The translations under genes and the position numbers were made by a program. Source: Dermatemys mawii (Eukaryota; Chordata; Testudines; Dermatemydidae). Taken from it: a DNA stretch of 64,000 nucleotides. The DNA is taken from contig ML677326.1 in assembly GCA_007922305.1 (NCBI GenBank), forward strand, positions 57,034,785-57,098,784, read 5' to 3'. The notes under the pieces are model-generated. The model worked only from the letters and a program-made list of their open reading frames with translations, did no database searches and was not told where the DNA came from. Each line of letters starts with the position of its first letter. Position 1 is the stretch's first letter. Below, piece by piece: positions 1-10,920 of the stretch.

Positions 1-164
1 TCCTCTCTGAGTCGGGAAGGGTAGGGACATGTGTACCATTTGAAATATTCCTGGGGGCACCTCTTTCTTGATAAGGTGAGCTAGCCTCCTATGTAATTTT
101 ATTACTTCTTAACCTTACACAGAAATGCTTTAATGTCTAAGTTCCAAATCCTGAAAAAATTATC

Positions 165-271
165 TGAATCTGGTATGATATTCTCTATGTGGCCCATGAA
201 GGTGGTATCTGTATGTGGCCCACAAAACAAGCATCTGGCCCACAGCACTGAAAAGGTCAGACCACCCTGAA
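165..271. repeat. Degenerate end of a GTGGCCC-type hAT-like element
   Basis: Three imperfect repeats of GTGGCCCA followed by a terminus reading AAAAGGTCAGACCACCCTGA. The terminus resembles the GTTTGCCCACCCCTG end of the hAT elements found elsewhere in the window. The opposite end and the target duplication are not evident. Confidence 0.4.
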
Positions 272-555
272 CTATTATATCCAGAGCTTATCTGAACATC
301 AGACACTTCTGAAGTAGACCCAGAAATCTAGTCAATTAGGTTTTTGTTGTTTCTCACAGTTCTGGACAGTCAGACTATTAACCTATATACTGGCAGCAAA
401 CTGCCTCATCAAAACCATCCAACTAGAAACCATATTGAATAAACTGGTCCAGTTGCTGCTGCCAAACCCACAGACTCTCGGGACTCCCTAACTCATGGGA
501 ATCCCATCCCATTGTCATTTCAACCCAGTGTGTTATGTATTGTTCATATTTCCAT

Positions 556-690
556 GCCACATAATTCATTTCTAGATTCACAGTTAATATGGCCAGAAAT
601 GACCACTGTGATCATCTTGTCTGACCTCTTGCATAACACAGGCCATAGGACTTCCGTGAATTAATTCCCGTTTGAGCTAGAGCAAACAGG
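556..690 (+). repeat. Chelonian interspersed repeat (CCACTGTGATCATCTTGTCTG type)
   Basis: The stretch with GGCCAGAAATGACCACTGTG, then ATCATCTTGTCTGACCTC and GCATAACACAGGCCATAG is one I recognise as a very abundant unit in turtle genomes. I cannot name its family with confidence from the sequence alone. Confidence 0.6.
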
Positions 691-867
691 AATTGGGGTG
701 TGGAATAAGAGTTGCTGTATGCTGACGTCAGACTCATGAGAGATCAGGATGTCTCCTTTAACACTTCGACCTTATTTGGAAAGGACCTTATTTGGACCTT
801 ACTTCATTTCACATGCTTCTCTTGCCTTCTGTGTTACAGGAAACTTCCATCCCTTTTGTCTGTAACC

Positions 868-1044
868 AATGTTTAATTTGTGCCAGGGCTTGACAGGGCT
901 GAGCCCCGGCACCTCTAGGCTTTGCAGTTTATAGCCACAGCACCTCTGCGTTTACTACCTCAGTTATGAATGTAAAAAAAATTGCTTGAGCCCCAGCACC
1001 TAATAACTTGAGCCCCTGAACCTCTCATTACAAATTAAGCAATG
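868..1044. repeat. Short inverted-repeat element with TTTAATTTGTGC ends
   Basis: It begins TTTAATTTGTGCCAGGGC and ends ACAAATTAAGCAATG, an imperfect inverted match. Between lie repeated AGCCCC(A/G)GCACCT blocks. The layout is that of a small non-autonomous DNA element. No clear target duplication was found. Confidence 0.5.
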
Positions 1045-1243
1045 TCTGTAACCCAACCCAAAACCACACCCACTCCAAATCTACACACATTACTTAATTT
1101 CTAGTCCATATCTGTACCCAGTTGGCACAGCAAATCCATTTAGGGAAAATGGAGAGAATGCTGCATGCTCAACTGTGGCTGTGAAATGGGGGTCCCTATG
1201 CAACAAGGTAGTGGGGAGCTACATGCTTGCTTGAATCTTGGAT

Positions 1244-1663
1244 AGAGCTGGTCCAAAACAAGTAAGTATATTTCATGAACATTTTTTGAAATAAATGCAC
1301 TTTTCCCTCATTTTATTCAACATTTTTCATCATATTTGGCTAGATAAATTCCAAAAAAATATTTCTGAACATTTTTCAAAAATTTTCATTTTTTTTTTGT
1401 TTCAGTGGGGGAAAAAAACAAACTTTCATTTTTTTATATTCCCCATTCACAATCTTTTTTCCCCAGTGGAAAATAAGTTAAAAAGTAAGAGAAAGTAGGA
1501 TTTTGCCCACCAAAATAAAACAAAATATTCTTTTTTTCATTTTTAATATTTAAAAATTGAATACTAAGACCTTCAACAAAAATGAAAATACATTTATGAA
1601 AATTTCAATTTAATCAAAAAGTCATTTTTTGATGAAAAATGCCTACCTTTTCAGCCAGCTGTG
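1244..1663. repeat. AT-rich TTTTTCA-type non-autonomous element
   Basis: It opens with AGAGCTGGTCCAAAACA and closes with a TTTTCAGCCAGCTGT that is roughly its inverse. The interior is a near-continuous run of AAAATTTTTCATTTT-like words. I recognise such elements as common in turtle genomes. A 67-codon open frame inside is Phe/Ile-rich and not a gene. A related but undelimited AT-rich stretch lies at 22905-23060. Confidence 0.5.
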
Positions 1664-2019
1664 AAACAAACGTGAGCTGTGAATATCTGATCCTCAAGTA
1701 CACTAGGAAAGTGTCAAATACCAGTAATAAAAAGACGAGAGAAAGGGGAAGGCATTGAAAGTGACCATAAAGAGTGCTGCAAGAATGCTCTCTCTCTCAA
1801 TAAAAGCAGTTAGTAAGAAAGGTAGCTAATACAAAGTATTTAAAAACAATCAAGGATTCAACCCTACTCCCACTGACGTCAATGGTAGTAAAAATCTCTT
1901 TTAAAGCTAAAATCCCATTACTTTAGACCTTGGCTTATACTGGACTCCAATGTTGATAAAGATACTGTTCATTTCCATCTACAGAATGCACTCCACACTT
2001 TGACTAGATTATTTTCAGC

Positions 2020-2165
2020 AATGCGTAACATATCATTTGTAATCCCACTTAACAGATTGGGAAATGGAGACAGAGAAATTAAATGACCTGCTCAAGATGA
2101 ATGACAGAGTGGAAAATACAAGTGCCCAGTCTTGACTCCAAGTTCAGCACCGAAACAACCACACT
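2020..2165 (-). repeat. MIR-like SINE fragment, reverse orientation
   Basis: The segment containing CAGATTGGGAAATGGAGACAG, then AAATGACCTGCTCAAGATGA, then GACTCCAAGTTCAGCA follows the reverse-strand order of MIR elements: AAACTGAGGC, a TGACTTGCCCAAGG-like core, and a TCCAGACTCC-like tail. It is diverged, as expected for an old SINE. Confidence 0.55.
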
Positions 2166-2496
2166 ACAATTTCTTATCAAGAAAACAGTGTCTTCCTTTC
2201 AGGATCAACAGACATCAATAGCAGGGTGATAGGAAGGAGTACAGGACTGGACTGCTGATCATACAGGCTTTTTCCCTTTTACAGACTTCAGAGCTGACCA
2301 ACTTCTGCTCCTTCTACATCTCTGGAACTGACTGGCAGTCAATTAATTTTGCTCAGTCTAGTCTCATCTATACTACTAACCAGCTCTGTCTACTGAGACC
2401 CATGCAAGCAGGAAACAACCATGTACTGGAGTAAGTGGAGGATGAGAGCTGAGAAAAAACTGAGTAAAGTGAAGAAAATGGATAGGAGAAATGGTG

Positions 2497-2690
2497 TTAG
2501 CCTGGAACTTGGGAGACCTGGGTTCAGTTAGCCTGGAACTTGGGAGACCTGGGTTCAGTTCGTCCCTCTACCACCAACTTGCTGTGTGACCTTGGCTAAG
2601 TCATTCAGCCCCTGTAGTGCCTGAGTTCTCAATCTGTAAAATGGGAGATATCCTCATGGGGGCATTGTGAGAATGCTCATGTACTACAGT
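2497..2690 (+). repeat. MIR SINE, forward, with an internal tandem duplication
   Basis: The order GACCTGGGTTCAGTTC, GCTGTGTGACCTTGGCTAAG, CCTGAGTTCTCAATCTGTAA and AATGGGAGATA is the MIR core and 3' half. The 31 bases at 2497-2527 are repeated exactly at 2528-2558 (listed as a finding). Confidence 0.8.
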
Positions 2691-4310
2691 AATGGGTATC
2701 ATAGAAAGATAGAGATGATAAAGGAGAAGTGAAGGGGAAACAGAGGTAGTGAGAAGGGATGGGACAATACATTAGAAATTTTGGGAATACAGAAAAATGG
2801 AAATTGAGAGACCGAAAGAACTTGAGAGAAAGAAAGGAGAAAAAAACACACATGAAAGAATGGCAGGGTGATGAAGCAGAGGATGATGGGAACAAGAATA
2901 CTGTTAAACAAGACAAGGGGGAAACAGACACTGAAAAAGACTAAGGAAGAATATGATAAGATACAATAGCAGGAAAGAAGAAATTTGGTAGAAAAAGAGA
3001 AAAACAAAACTAAAAATTAAAGAGAGAGAACAAATTGATTTTTGAATTATATAATAGATATTTTAACATCATCAAAAGTTAAAATTAAAATTACATTTTG
3101 TTTACATTGCAGACAAATTCATTAATATCTTTCAGTAACTGACAGATTTTTTCCAATAGCATCTTAGGTCACACACAAACAGCTACTCTGCATTCTGGTA
3201 AAGTACCAGGGGCAGCTTGGGACCTTTGTGGGCTGCACCAAAAAACCAACCAACCAACCAATCAAACAAAAAAACCCTATTCCAGGGCTGCAAGTACCTG
3301 CAAACCTGTCCCTGAACAAATAGTAAAACTGGGTATTACCAGAAGAATGGAGCCAATGGAAAGGAAGAAACAGGAAGGCAAACAAAACAAAGTTAGAGTG
3401 ACTGCAAGAGTGAATGAACTATTCATTTTCTCCTTAACTCTGTTTATTTTGTGATCAAATATAATAATAAGCCATGAGATGTAAATCTAGAGAAACACTT
3501 TAAAAAAAACACCTTATACCTGAATTATTACTCTGGTATCCAACTTCTCTCTCTCGTCTTCCATCGCATACCTTGGAGTGAAATAACAGAAGTTCCTACT
3601 GCACCAAATCTATAGCTGAGCAAGTTATCTTGCTACTGTGAACATGTTTAGAAAACCCTTCAACAAAGTTATAAATAAGCCTTGGATCCAGCTATTCTCA
3701 TTTTTTGTTCTTTATCATTTCTTTTTGTTCTCCAACAATGGAATGAGAATTAGTGCCAATGAAAAGACAAACTGAACTACTCTGGGCTTTTGGCATGCTC
3801 CAGAACAACATTTTAGCCTTGAGGGGAGACAAAAGGGAGAGAAAATATGTAGAGCTGATGTCGTCTGTGGTGTTTTTCCTATTGTTTTAAACACAGTTGT
3901 TACAAATCCTCAGCACCATGTCCTCTCTTTCCCCTACCCCCCGACCCGAAAAAAGATAACCAAATATCAATAGGCCATTGTGCTCCTTCATTTTCCATCT
4001 CTGCAGCTCTGTTCCATAAGCAGAATACAGCATGATATTTCTAATTAGTGTCTTCTTCCCTGACACTCCTCCATGTACAGAAATCATTAGAGTCAGGGGC
4101 CAAGTATCACCATATGAAAGTGACTGTAAGACCTCTGGCCAGAAGGGTGATTTCTTGCAATTTCTTCCACTGATTCAAGAAGCAGTCACTTCCCCCCATT
4201 CCCCCAACCTCTCAGTTAGCCACAGTGCAGAGAGACCAAAAAGCTATACAAATGGAGAAGCAATAAAATCAATAAACAATAAAATGAAATGTAAGAAGTT
4301 CATTAGCTGT

Positions 4311-4320
4311 TTATACTTAC
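4311..4320 (-). other. PALLD: Splice donor of the palladin exon
   Basis: The minus strand reads GTAAGTATAA directly after the codons for Val-Met-Pro and two bases of a split codon. GTAAGT is a near-consensus donor. The next exon in the gene would lie at lower coordinates; I found no trace of it in 1-4310. Confidence 0.9.
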
Positions 4321-5011
4321 GGAGGCATAACACCTTTTGGAAGTCCTAGTGCATTGACAGATACAGGTGGTGGCTGGGATGGTAACATGGAGCTGAGGAA
4401 CGCTGCTGGAGACTGGCTGGAGTTCGAGAATCTAGCAGTTGGAGAAAGACTGCGGGAAGGTGAGGAAACTGAGGAAGGGAGAGGAGGAGGAGGGGGTGGG
4501 GGAAGTGGGAAGGAATCAGAAACTGAAAACATTGCAGTTGGACTAAAGACTGGCGGAGGTGGGGGAGGAGGCGAAGAGGAAGATGGAGACCACAGGTACT
4601 CCCCTTCCGGAGCAAATGGTTGAGAAAAAGGGGGGAACAGGTGCTCTGCTGAATTGTTTCTGAGAGGCAGTTGGAGACATAGGGGATGGAAGGCTGGATG
4701 TGGAAGACCCAGATGAAGGCGTTACATAACCTGAAGCAGGACTGATGTTCTGAGCAGCAATGAACTGCTTAGGCCGGGCATAGTTGAAGGTGCTGGATGA
4801 CTGCATGGTGGGGGAAGTGTGGGAGTTGAGAATGCTCATTTGTACAGGAGAACTGACAGACTGGCTGGACACCAGCTCCTGGAAAGAAGGGGGAGGAGGA
4901 AAAGGTGGAGATGGCGGAGGGTTTTGATATTGCTGGTGGTGATGGTATCGCTGACCGCCTTCTTGTTCCAGACGAATTTGGTTCTGCAGTTGTTGCAGTT
5001 TTAGAGGGTCC
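4321..5011 (-). CDS. PALLD: Palladin internal exon (proline-rich linker), with a +1 frameshift
   Basis: Palladin is a cytoskeletal scaffold that binds actin, alpha-actinin and Ena/VASP proteins in stress fibres and focal adhesions. Seen: the minus-strand exon opens after a CAG acceptor with DPLKLQQLQNQIRLEQE, then a His/Gln-rich stretch, an FPPPP motif (4888-4902), and FNYARPKQFIAAQNISPASG followed by SLPSPMSPT and RAPVPPF. After a frame change it continues as FPLPPPPPPPLP (4476-4511), SPAAFLS, LPSQPPP and NALGLPKGV, ending before a GTAAGT donor. These match palladin's proline-rich linker in order. FPPPP is the EVH1-ligand type; the long Pro run is the profilin type. The exon starts with one base completing a codon and ends with two bases, so its length should divide by three. 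It is 691, one too many, and the frame breaks at the A5/G6 run at 4625-4635. About 229 codons are readable across the two frames. The gene identity is secure; whether the indel is real is open. Confidence 0.95.
4837..4839 (-). other. PALLD: In-frame ATG, probable start of the short palladin isoform
   Basis: This ATG lies in the exon's first reading frame and gives MSILNSHTSPTMQSSSTFNY. The 90-kDa palladin isoform of mammals begins with a Met at the equivalent place, just before the conserved SFNYARPKQ block. In the long isoform it is an internal Met. A transcript starting inside the upstream intron would therefore use it as its start. The frameshift at 4625-4635 lies downstream and would affect both isoforms. 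Confidence 0.6.
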
Positions 5012-5040
5012 CTGCATGAGAAGAAAGTAAGTTAATTAGA
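5012..5040 (-). other. PALLD: Splice acceptor of the palladin exon
   Basis: Reading the minus strand, a pyrimidine-rich TTACTTTCTTCTCATGCAG leads straight into the exon, and a CTAATTAAC sequence a little further upstream could serve as the branch point. The AG is at 5012-5013. The junction leaves the first exon base to finish a split codon, which fits the palladin reading frame. Confidence 0.9.
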
Positions 5041-8000
5041 GGGGTGATGATGGGAGAGGAGAGGATTCAAATAAAAAGAGATAACCTCATTATCTAGACA
5101 TTAAGCTCTATTTTGTCACCTGGAATTTTAGATGCCAATGGAAGTTAGAGCTATTTGCATATCTGATCCTTAAGTCTAGCCCCTTGCCAGCAAAGTTCCT
5201 GCAAGAACACACATCAGATATTAAACTGCTACAACATTTAATTGTAGCTAAAGGGCCATTTGTAAGCTCTCTAATTAATAAAGCAATGAATTCCTGCTGG
5301 GATGGAAAAACCTCAATGAAGCTGGTTTGGATAGTTATTTAGAGCTTTTCCCAACAGACTCAAACCCTTTTGGTCTGGAAATTGGGATAGCAGATTTCCC
5401 CTAGTTCCTTGTTTCATCAGACCTGGAAATACTGCAAGCAAAGTCCTGCGATCTTCTTAGTACTCTTATTTTCAGCTGTTGCCACAATAGAAATTAAGAC
5501 CCCTTTGAATTTTAAAAAAAGTTTGATTTTCATTTGGGTGCCGGTGGGTCATTTGTTAATTTTATTTAAACTTTAATATATTAATTGCAAGAGTCGTAGT
5601 ATTAAGGGTCACTTTTTTTAAAAAAGGGCCTCAATTCCATCTTTCTGATTAGGTGTTCAAATATCTAAGCAAGTGCAGCCACAATCTAAATGCCCTAGCT
5701 TGTGCCTGCTGTTAATCATGTGTCATTCCCATGAGGTGACACACTTTTGACAGCCCTATCAAGCCTTCCCACACATTTGTGAGAGAGTGAATGAAACTTC
5801 CCCCATAACTTTCTGCAACCTAGGGAAAGGTGAACTAAGTTGCATACCAGGAAACCATGAGTTTTAGTCCCATCTTTTCCACTGACAGCTGTTAATATAT
5901 CTGTACTCTTTACAACGTTTATTCTTAATCAAGCCTCATAACCCTACCATACCAGGAGGTAGCTAAGAAACTGAAGCTCTAGGCTCTGCTAACTTGACTC
6001 ATGGCACCACACCAATCGGAGACAGGCTTATTTACAATACAAATACAGAACTACTTCACATTCACATAACTGCAAAGATTGTAGGTTTGACATTCAGAAG
6101 CACTGAGTGCCCAGAACTCCAAATGAAGTCAATAGGAACTATAGACACTCAATACTGATGACAATCAGATCATGTACATATTTTTGCTTATTGTACAGTT
6201 GCTTAAATGACCATTTATATTGCCGCTTTAATTGCTCCTTCAATATGTACTTCTATAAAAAACGCTTGAGATTAAGGACTATTAAGGTAGTTTGCCAATC
6301 TCCTTTACCAGCCTTGCTTTAGCAGCACTACAATCTCAATAAGGCCCCTATCAAAGCAGAGATCAAACTTTGCTGTGTGTGGTCTTGATTCTAAAACTCA
6401 TCTGTCTTACCAGCTTAGCAATTGTCTTGTCCCAGCTGGGAATCGTAACTTTGTCTGAATGCTCCAGATGTCTTTGTAGTTTTATGTGCACATGCACCTT
6501 TTCAGTATATTTCACATATAAATACTTCACAATATTATATAGTGTGTCATTTATCATATAATTTAGGCCATAATTTAACCAGAGATTTTAGTACAGAGTC
6601 TATTGAATGCATGGAATATATATGTATGACAAACACCATAATGGATGCATACTTTTGGTATTAGAAGTTATCATGATGTCATAGTTACATTTGTAACCTA
6701 CTTTCCATTATAAGATTCATTTTGATACTCCTGCTCCCCAAAGAAAATATTTTCAGCTGAAATTTCACGTGTGGTGTCTAGAAAAGGAGACTATTTGTCC
6801 GTAAAGAGAGGGGCAGAAGTTTAAGATTAATCACACACGTTATGTTGACACACAGAACTGAAAAAAAAATCAATGTTTTGAAGGGTCTGACTATTTTGTA
6901 AGACCATATTAAAGAGAACTTGGTCTTGAAATTAGAGTCACCCCACCTACAGTACATACTTTATTTGTTAGTAACAGACTAGCTCTTTTACCAGACTGTT
7001 TTTGATATATTTGTGTGAAAAATTTTGGAGTTATTCACTACAGATTTCTGAATCTTCTATTCATTTTTTGAACGTTGACCATATAGTATCTAAATCCTCC
7101 TGAGTTCATATTGTTTTGAGGTTAGGTTTGGCTTAAGGCTGATCTTTAGTTTTTTTTAAATACTCTTTGAATGTTCCTTAACCTGAAAGAGCTATTGCTT
7201 GATCTATTTTGCAATGAGGCTTTCTTTTTAGTCCATATGGTCATCTGACCCTCCCAGTCAATGGCAGAGTTCCAGCAGCAATACCAAACCATCTTGAAGA
7301 GATGAGTAAAAAAAAAATTTGTTTTTAATTTTGGGGTTTTCCTTTTTAAGTTTGTCTCTTCCAAATTTTGCATTTTAACTATTCGTGGGCACACTCTCCT
7401 ATGGTCATAGAAGTGTTTTAACATATTTTTACTTTCATTTTCATATCAGTTTTAATTCATTTTCCCCATCCTTTTTATGTATTATAGTGAGACTAAGGCC
7501 ATAACCGTAAATAGAAATGTACTAACTATATATGCTATGACAGGTATGGAAGAAGTTTAAAACTCTCAAACAGGGACTTTTCACCAAGCATGTGCAATAA
7601 CAAAAGATATCCTGTGGTGCGTTGAAACTTTTCTATTTTAAATTACAAAGTCACGTGTTCATGTTTCAAACAGTGGCACAATATAGCAGTGATCATCTTG
7701 GGTCTTGTCGATGCTAATTACTACTTTTTAACAGCAACTGCTGCTAAATGATGCAGTTATATCAGTGTTAGTAATGGCAGAAGTGCTAGTGTAGACCAGG
7801 ATCAGGCTTTAAATCCAGGATATTATAAAAATCTACATGTTAGGTAAAGGAAAGACTCTATTCTGAGCAGGTTTCATGCAACAATGGTAAAAATGCATGA
7901 TCCCTGTATTAGGCATCTTTGCAGCTATTCTGTTGCTGTAAAACAGGTACTAAATTTTCTAGTGCTAGATGCATCCTAGAGTAATGTCATCCAGCATTTA

Positions 8001-10094
8001 AAACAAAATTCCCATTGTTGCTACTGCACTGGTGCTAATAATGTTGGGAGCATGAGGGTGGAGAGGGGGCACCGGTGTTTAACACTATTGCACCACATCA
8101 TCTAACCTTACTCGGTGCAAACCTAGACACAGTAGTTAAAAACACTCCACTTGTGGCCCATCTGTACCAGCGCTTCTTCCATTATTAGCAGCAATAGTGA
8201 AGCAACGATGGAGATAAAGAAAAGCTTCAGGAACTAGGAGCACATGTAAACAAAACTAATTTAGTTATAACAACATGATCCTATCTCACTCAGCTAAGGT
8301 GTGTTTAGTAATCCAGGTACACTTTCATAGCATCGGTCACATTTATTTTACATCTACTTCTTTAAGCACAGTGAAAAAACCCATAACGTTTTCACATTCT
8401 TATTTTTGGTTACTTATTTGAGGTTTACCTACAGTTTTATCTAACAATTAATTACAGAAACTGAAAAATCAAACAAAACTTCTGAATGAAATTCACTCAC
8501 TGAAAAGGCCAAATTGACTATAAAATATTCACATTGGAGGTGGAGGGAAAATGGAGATTCAGCAAGTCATTTGAACTCACACATGACCATTTACAAAGGG
8601 ATTTCAACAGCTTTATTCTGATATTTGTCAGCTAGTTCCTGTCTAATATTGGAAATTCTTGCTACGTGTATAAATCTCTGCCTCTGCTCCAACAGCTATG
8701 ATAACAGAGTTAAAGACAATATGAAAAAATAAGACCTATAAGCCATTTTAAAAACATACTTACATACACAGACACACACAATGTAACACTGAGAAGTAGT
8801 AATATTTTAATATGAACAAAGGCATCGGCCTAAATAATGATTGGGGAAATCTGTAATATATTATGAAGATTATTCAGTTCTTAATATGAATGCACATATT
8901 ATTATCCAGTCCATGATACTTAATTTTTGCCAATTTACCATAGAAATAATGCGGTAACGTTACAACTTTTCTATATAACAAGTATAAACTACTGTTCTAT
9001 TCTATAGGAGCTAATTTCTGCTGCATATATCTCAGAGCCATTTGGAGAAGAGGCTCGGCTTTTAATAACTGTGTCTAAAATGACAGCAAAAGGCATCATC
9101 TTTTTTCACCTCCATTACTATGTCTTTCCTGGATTGTCTTTCACCTGCTGTGCAACTTTGCGTTGAAAGACAGAGACCAGGGGAGGAAGAAACTCAGCTT
9201 GTATTCCTTCTAAGAATTAGGATTTATGTTCTTCACACCACTAGCAGTTTCTAATGATAGAAGATGTGATCATCTCGAGGCTGGAAATACACTTGCTTCT
9301 GGGAGCACTGTGTGTACTGCAAGTTGTCAGTCTTTTCCTTTATACTTCTGAGTGCTAAAGAGTTATAATTAACTGTGGGAATTCTTACACTCTCTGTAAC
9401 TAAGCAATGCTTTACTTAATGTACATATACCAAGTTTTAAGAAGAGATTATTACGTCTCAGATATTTCTACAATTTTGTTTTCCTCTCTGCCCCTTCCAA
9501 GACAAATTACCGAAATGAAAGAGACATCTAACTTATAAATAATCATAATTATTTTACTGCCTTGCTTAATGAAAATTTGTAGCCGCAAAACTTTTGGGAA
9601 CTGGAGACTGACTACTCTAATTGCTTAGGAGGACTGTTTTCCCATTATGAAGTTAGTGAATCCCTCATGCCACCATCAAAGCCTTCTTCAAACAACATAT
9701 TGACAACCACAATATACTTTCCAATCTGCACCAACTATTACAAGAGGCTACATACTGATCTCAGGTATTGGGTGGACGTTCCTTATAATTATGTATGGTC
9801 AGCTCACTACCTGTGTAAATTCATGCATACTGGTAGTAGGTGATTGAATACAATAGGACCAAGAGCATCAGACATTGAAAATGAGCTTTATGTATAGTAT
9901 CTTTGGTCCAGGAGACATACATTGACTAGAGGCCAAGCTTAGACTAGTGACTAACACTAACAGTGCAGAGGCAGTATAGCTTTGCAGACAGTACAACAAT
10001 CACTAACTTGCCCTGTCGCCTTGAATTTGGTGGTTGTCAGGGCCGATAAAGTCCAATGCATAACTCTTGACAAAAAGTGGCCTTCCAGATCTGA
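5041..10094. other. PALLD: Intron stretch with little recognisable content
   Basis: I see no gene here. About 7690-8230 has diverged repeat-like words (for example GCAACAGTGCTAATAATG-like runs) that may be an old DNA element, but no ends can be defined. Short CCAATTGACTTCAATAGG-like words near 6080-6140 resemble a chelonian repeat tail. The rest looks unique. Confidence 0.5.
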
Positions 10095-10225
10095 GAAACT
10101 AGCACATTCCTGAATCAGGCAGAGGATGTTGCTTGAGACGAAGTGGGTATTAGCCCACAAAAGCTTATGCTCCAATACGTTTGTTAGTCTATAAGGTGCC
10201 ACAGGAGACACTGTCGCTTTTATTT
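10095..10225 (-). repeat. Chelonian interspersed repeat (GCATAAGCTTTCGTGGGC type), reverse
   Basis: The plus strand reads GTGGGTATTAGCCCACAAAA, then GCTTATGCTCCAATACGTT, then TAGTCTATAAGGTGCCACAG. This is the reverse complement of a unit that occurs forward at 23100-23216. I know it as a very common turtle repeat but cannot name the family. Confidence 0.65.
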
Positions 10226-10654
10226 AATGAAAGATGCTCAGCCAATTTTCTAGATGAGCAGCTGAGATCAATGCCAGATAAATGGATTTGCATTTTGAGG
10301 TAACATTTGTTCATTCAAGGGGGCAGTGTGATAGGATTTCAGCGAAAATCCGCTTCTGCTAACTCTCATCTCTAATATTGGCTAGTGTTTTGAAAATCAT
10401 GTTGATTAATTTACAAAAAATGAAGCAGTCACTGTTTCCCCCTCTATTTCATACATTTTCTGTTGTACTGAAAAGTAGTTTTTTGCAGATAAAAACTGCC
10501 TTTGACCTTAGCAAATGTTTAAGCAAGCATTTAGAGCTAGTTAAATTCTGATGAAAAAAATGTTCTATCAGAATTTGTAAATTTGCAAAATGCTTCAGTT
10601 TTGACAGAGACTCTTCAATTTTGACGATGTTTCAAAAGAAACCAAGCACATTTC

Positions 10655-10920
10655 CATTGGGGTGACAAGAAGCCTAGAAACTGGAAACTCTGGAAGCCCC
10701 AACTCCTATGCATGTGGTTTCTCAGCAGCCTGTCTGTAGGGCTAATGTAAAGCCAGGAGCCCTGGCTCCCATGCGCACGGTTCCTTGGCAGCCTGCGCTA
10801 CCAAGTCCTCTGCTCTGGGACATCAAATTCTCTGCTCTGGGCCAGCCCATCATGCAGCTGACTGAAGTAGAGTAAGGTTGCCAGGTGTCCGGTTTTTGAC
10901 CTCCTCCTCCTATTATACAA
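10655..10920. repeat. Diverged GC-richer repeat
   Basis: Internally repetitive words occur, such as CTCCTATGCATGTGGTTTCT against CTCCCATGCGCACGGTTCCT, and CTCTGCTCTGGGACATCAAA against CTCTGCTCTGGGCCAGC. The block then runs into AGGTTGCCAGGTGTCCGGTT. It is clearly a repeat, with unclear ends. Confidence 0.45.

Larger units (their letters stand above)
1..4320 (-). other. PALLD: Palladin intron downstream of the exon (part)
   Basis: Intron sequence on the 3' side of the exon. It holds several old repeats, listed separately. From 2691 to 4310 I see no exon and no repeat I can name. Within it, about 2691-3030 is strongly purine-rich on the plus strand, which creates long but meaningless open frames, and 3237-3277 has a short imperfect CCAA-type run. 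Confidence 0.85.

Noticed and set aside
2677..3007. Phe/Ser-rich minus-strand frames
   Set aside because: They arise from a purine-rich tract on the plus strand and show no protein family.
4346..4623. Other frames over the palladin exon (Gly-rich plus-strand frame, Leu-rich minus-strand frame)
   Set aside because: They are shadows of the proline codons of palladin read in other frames.
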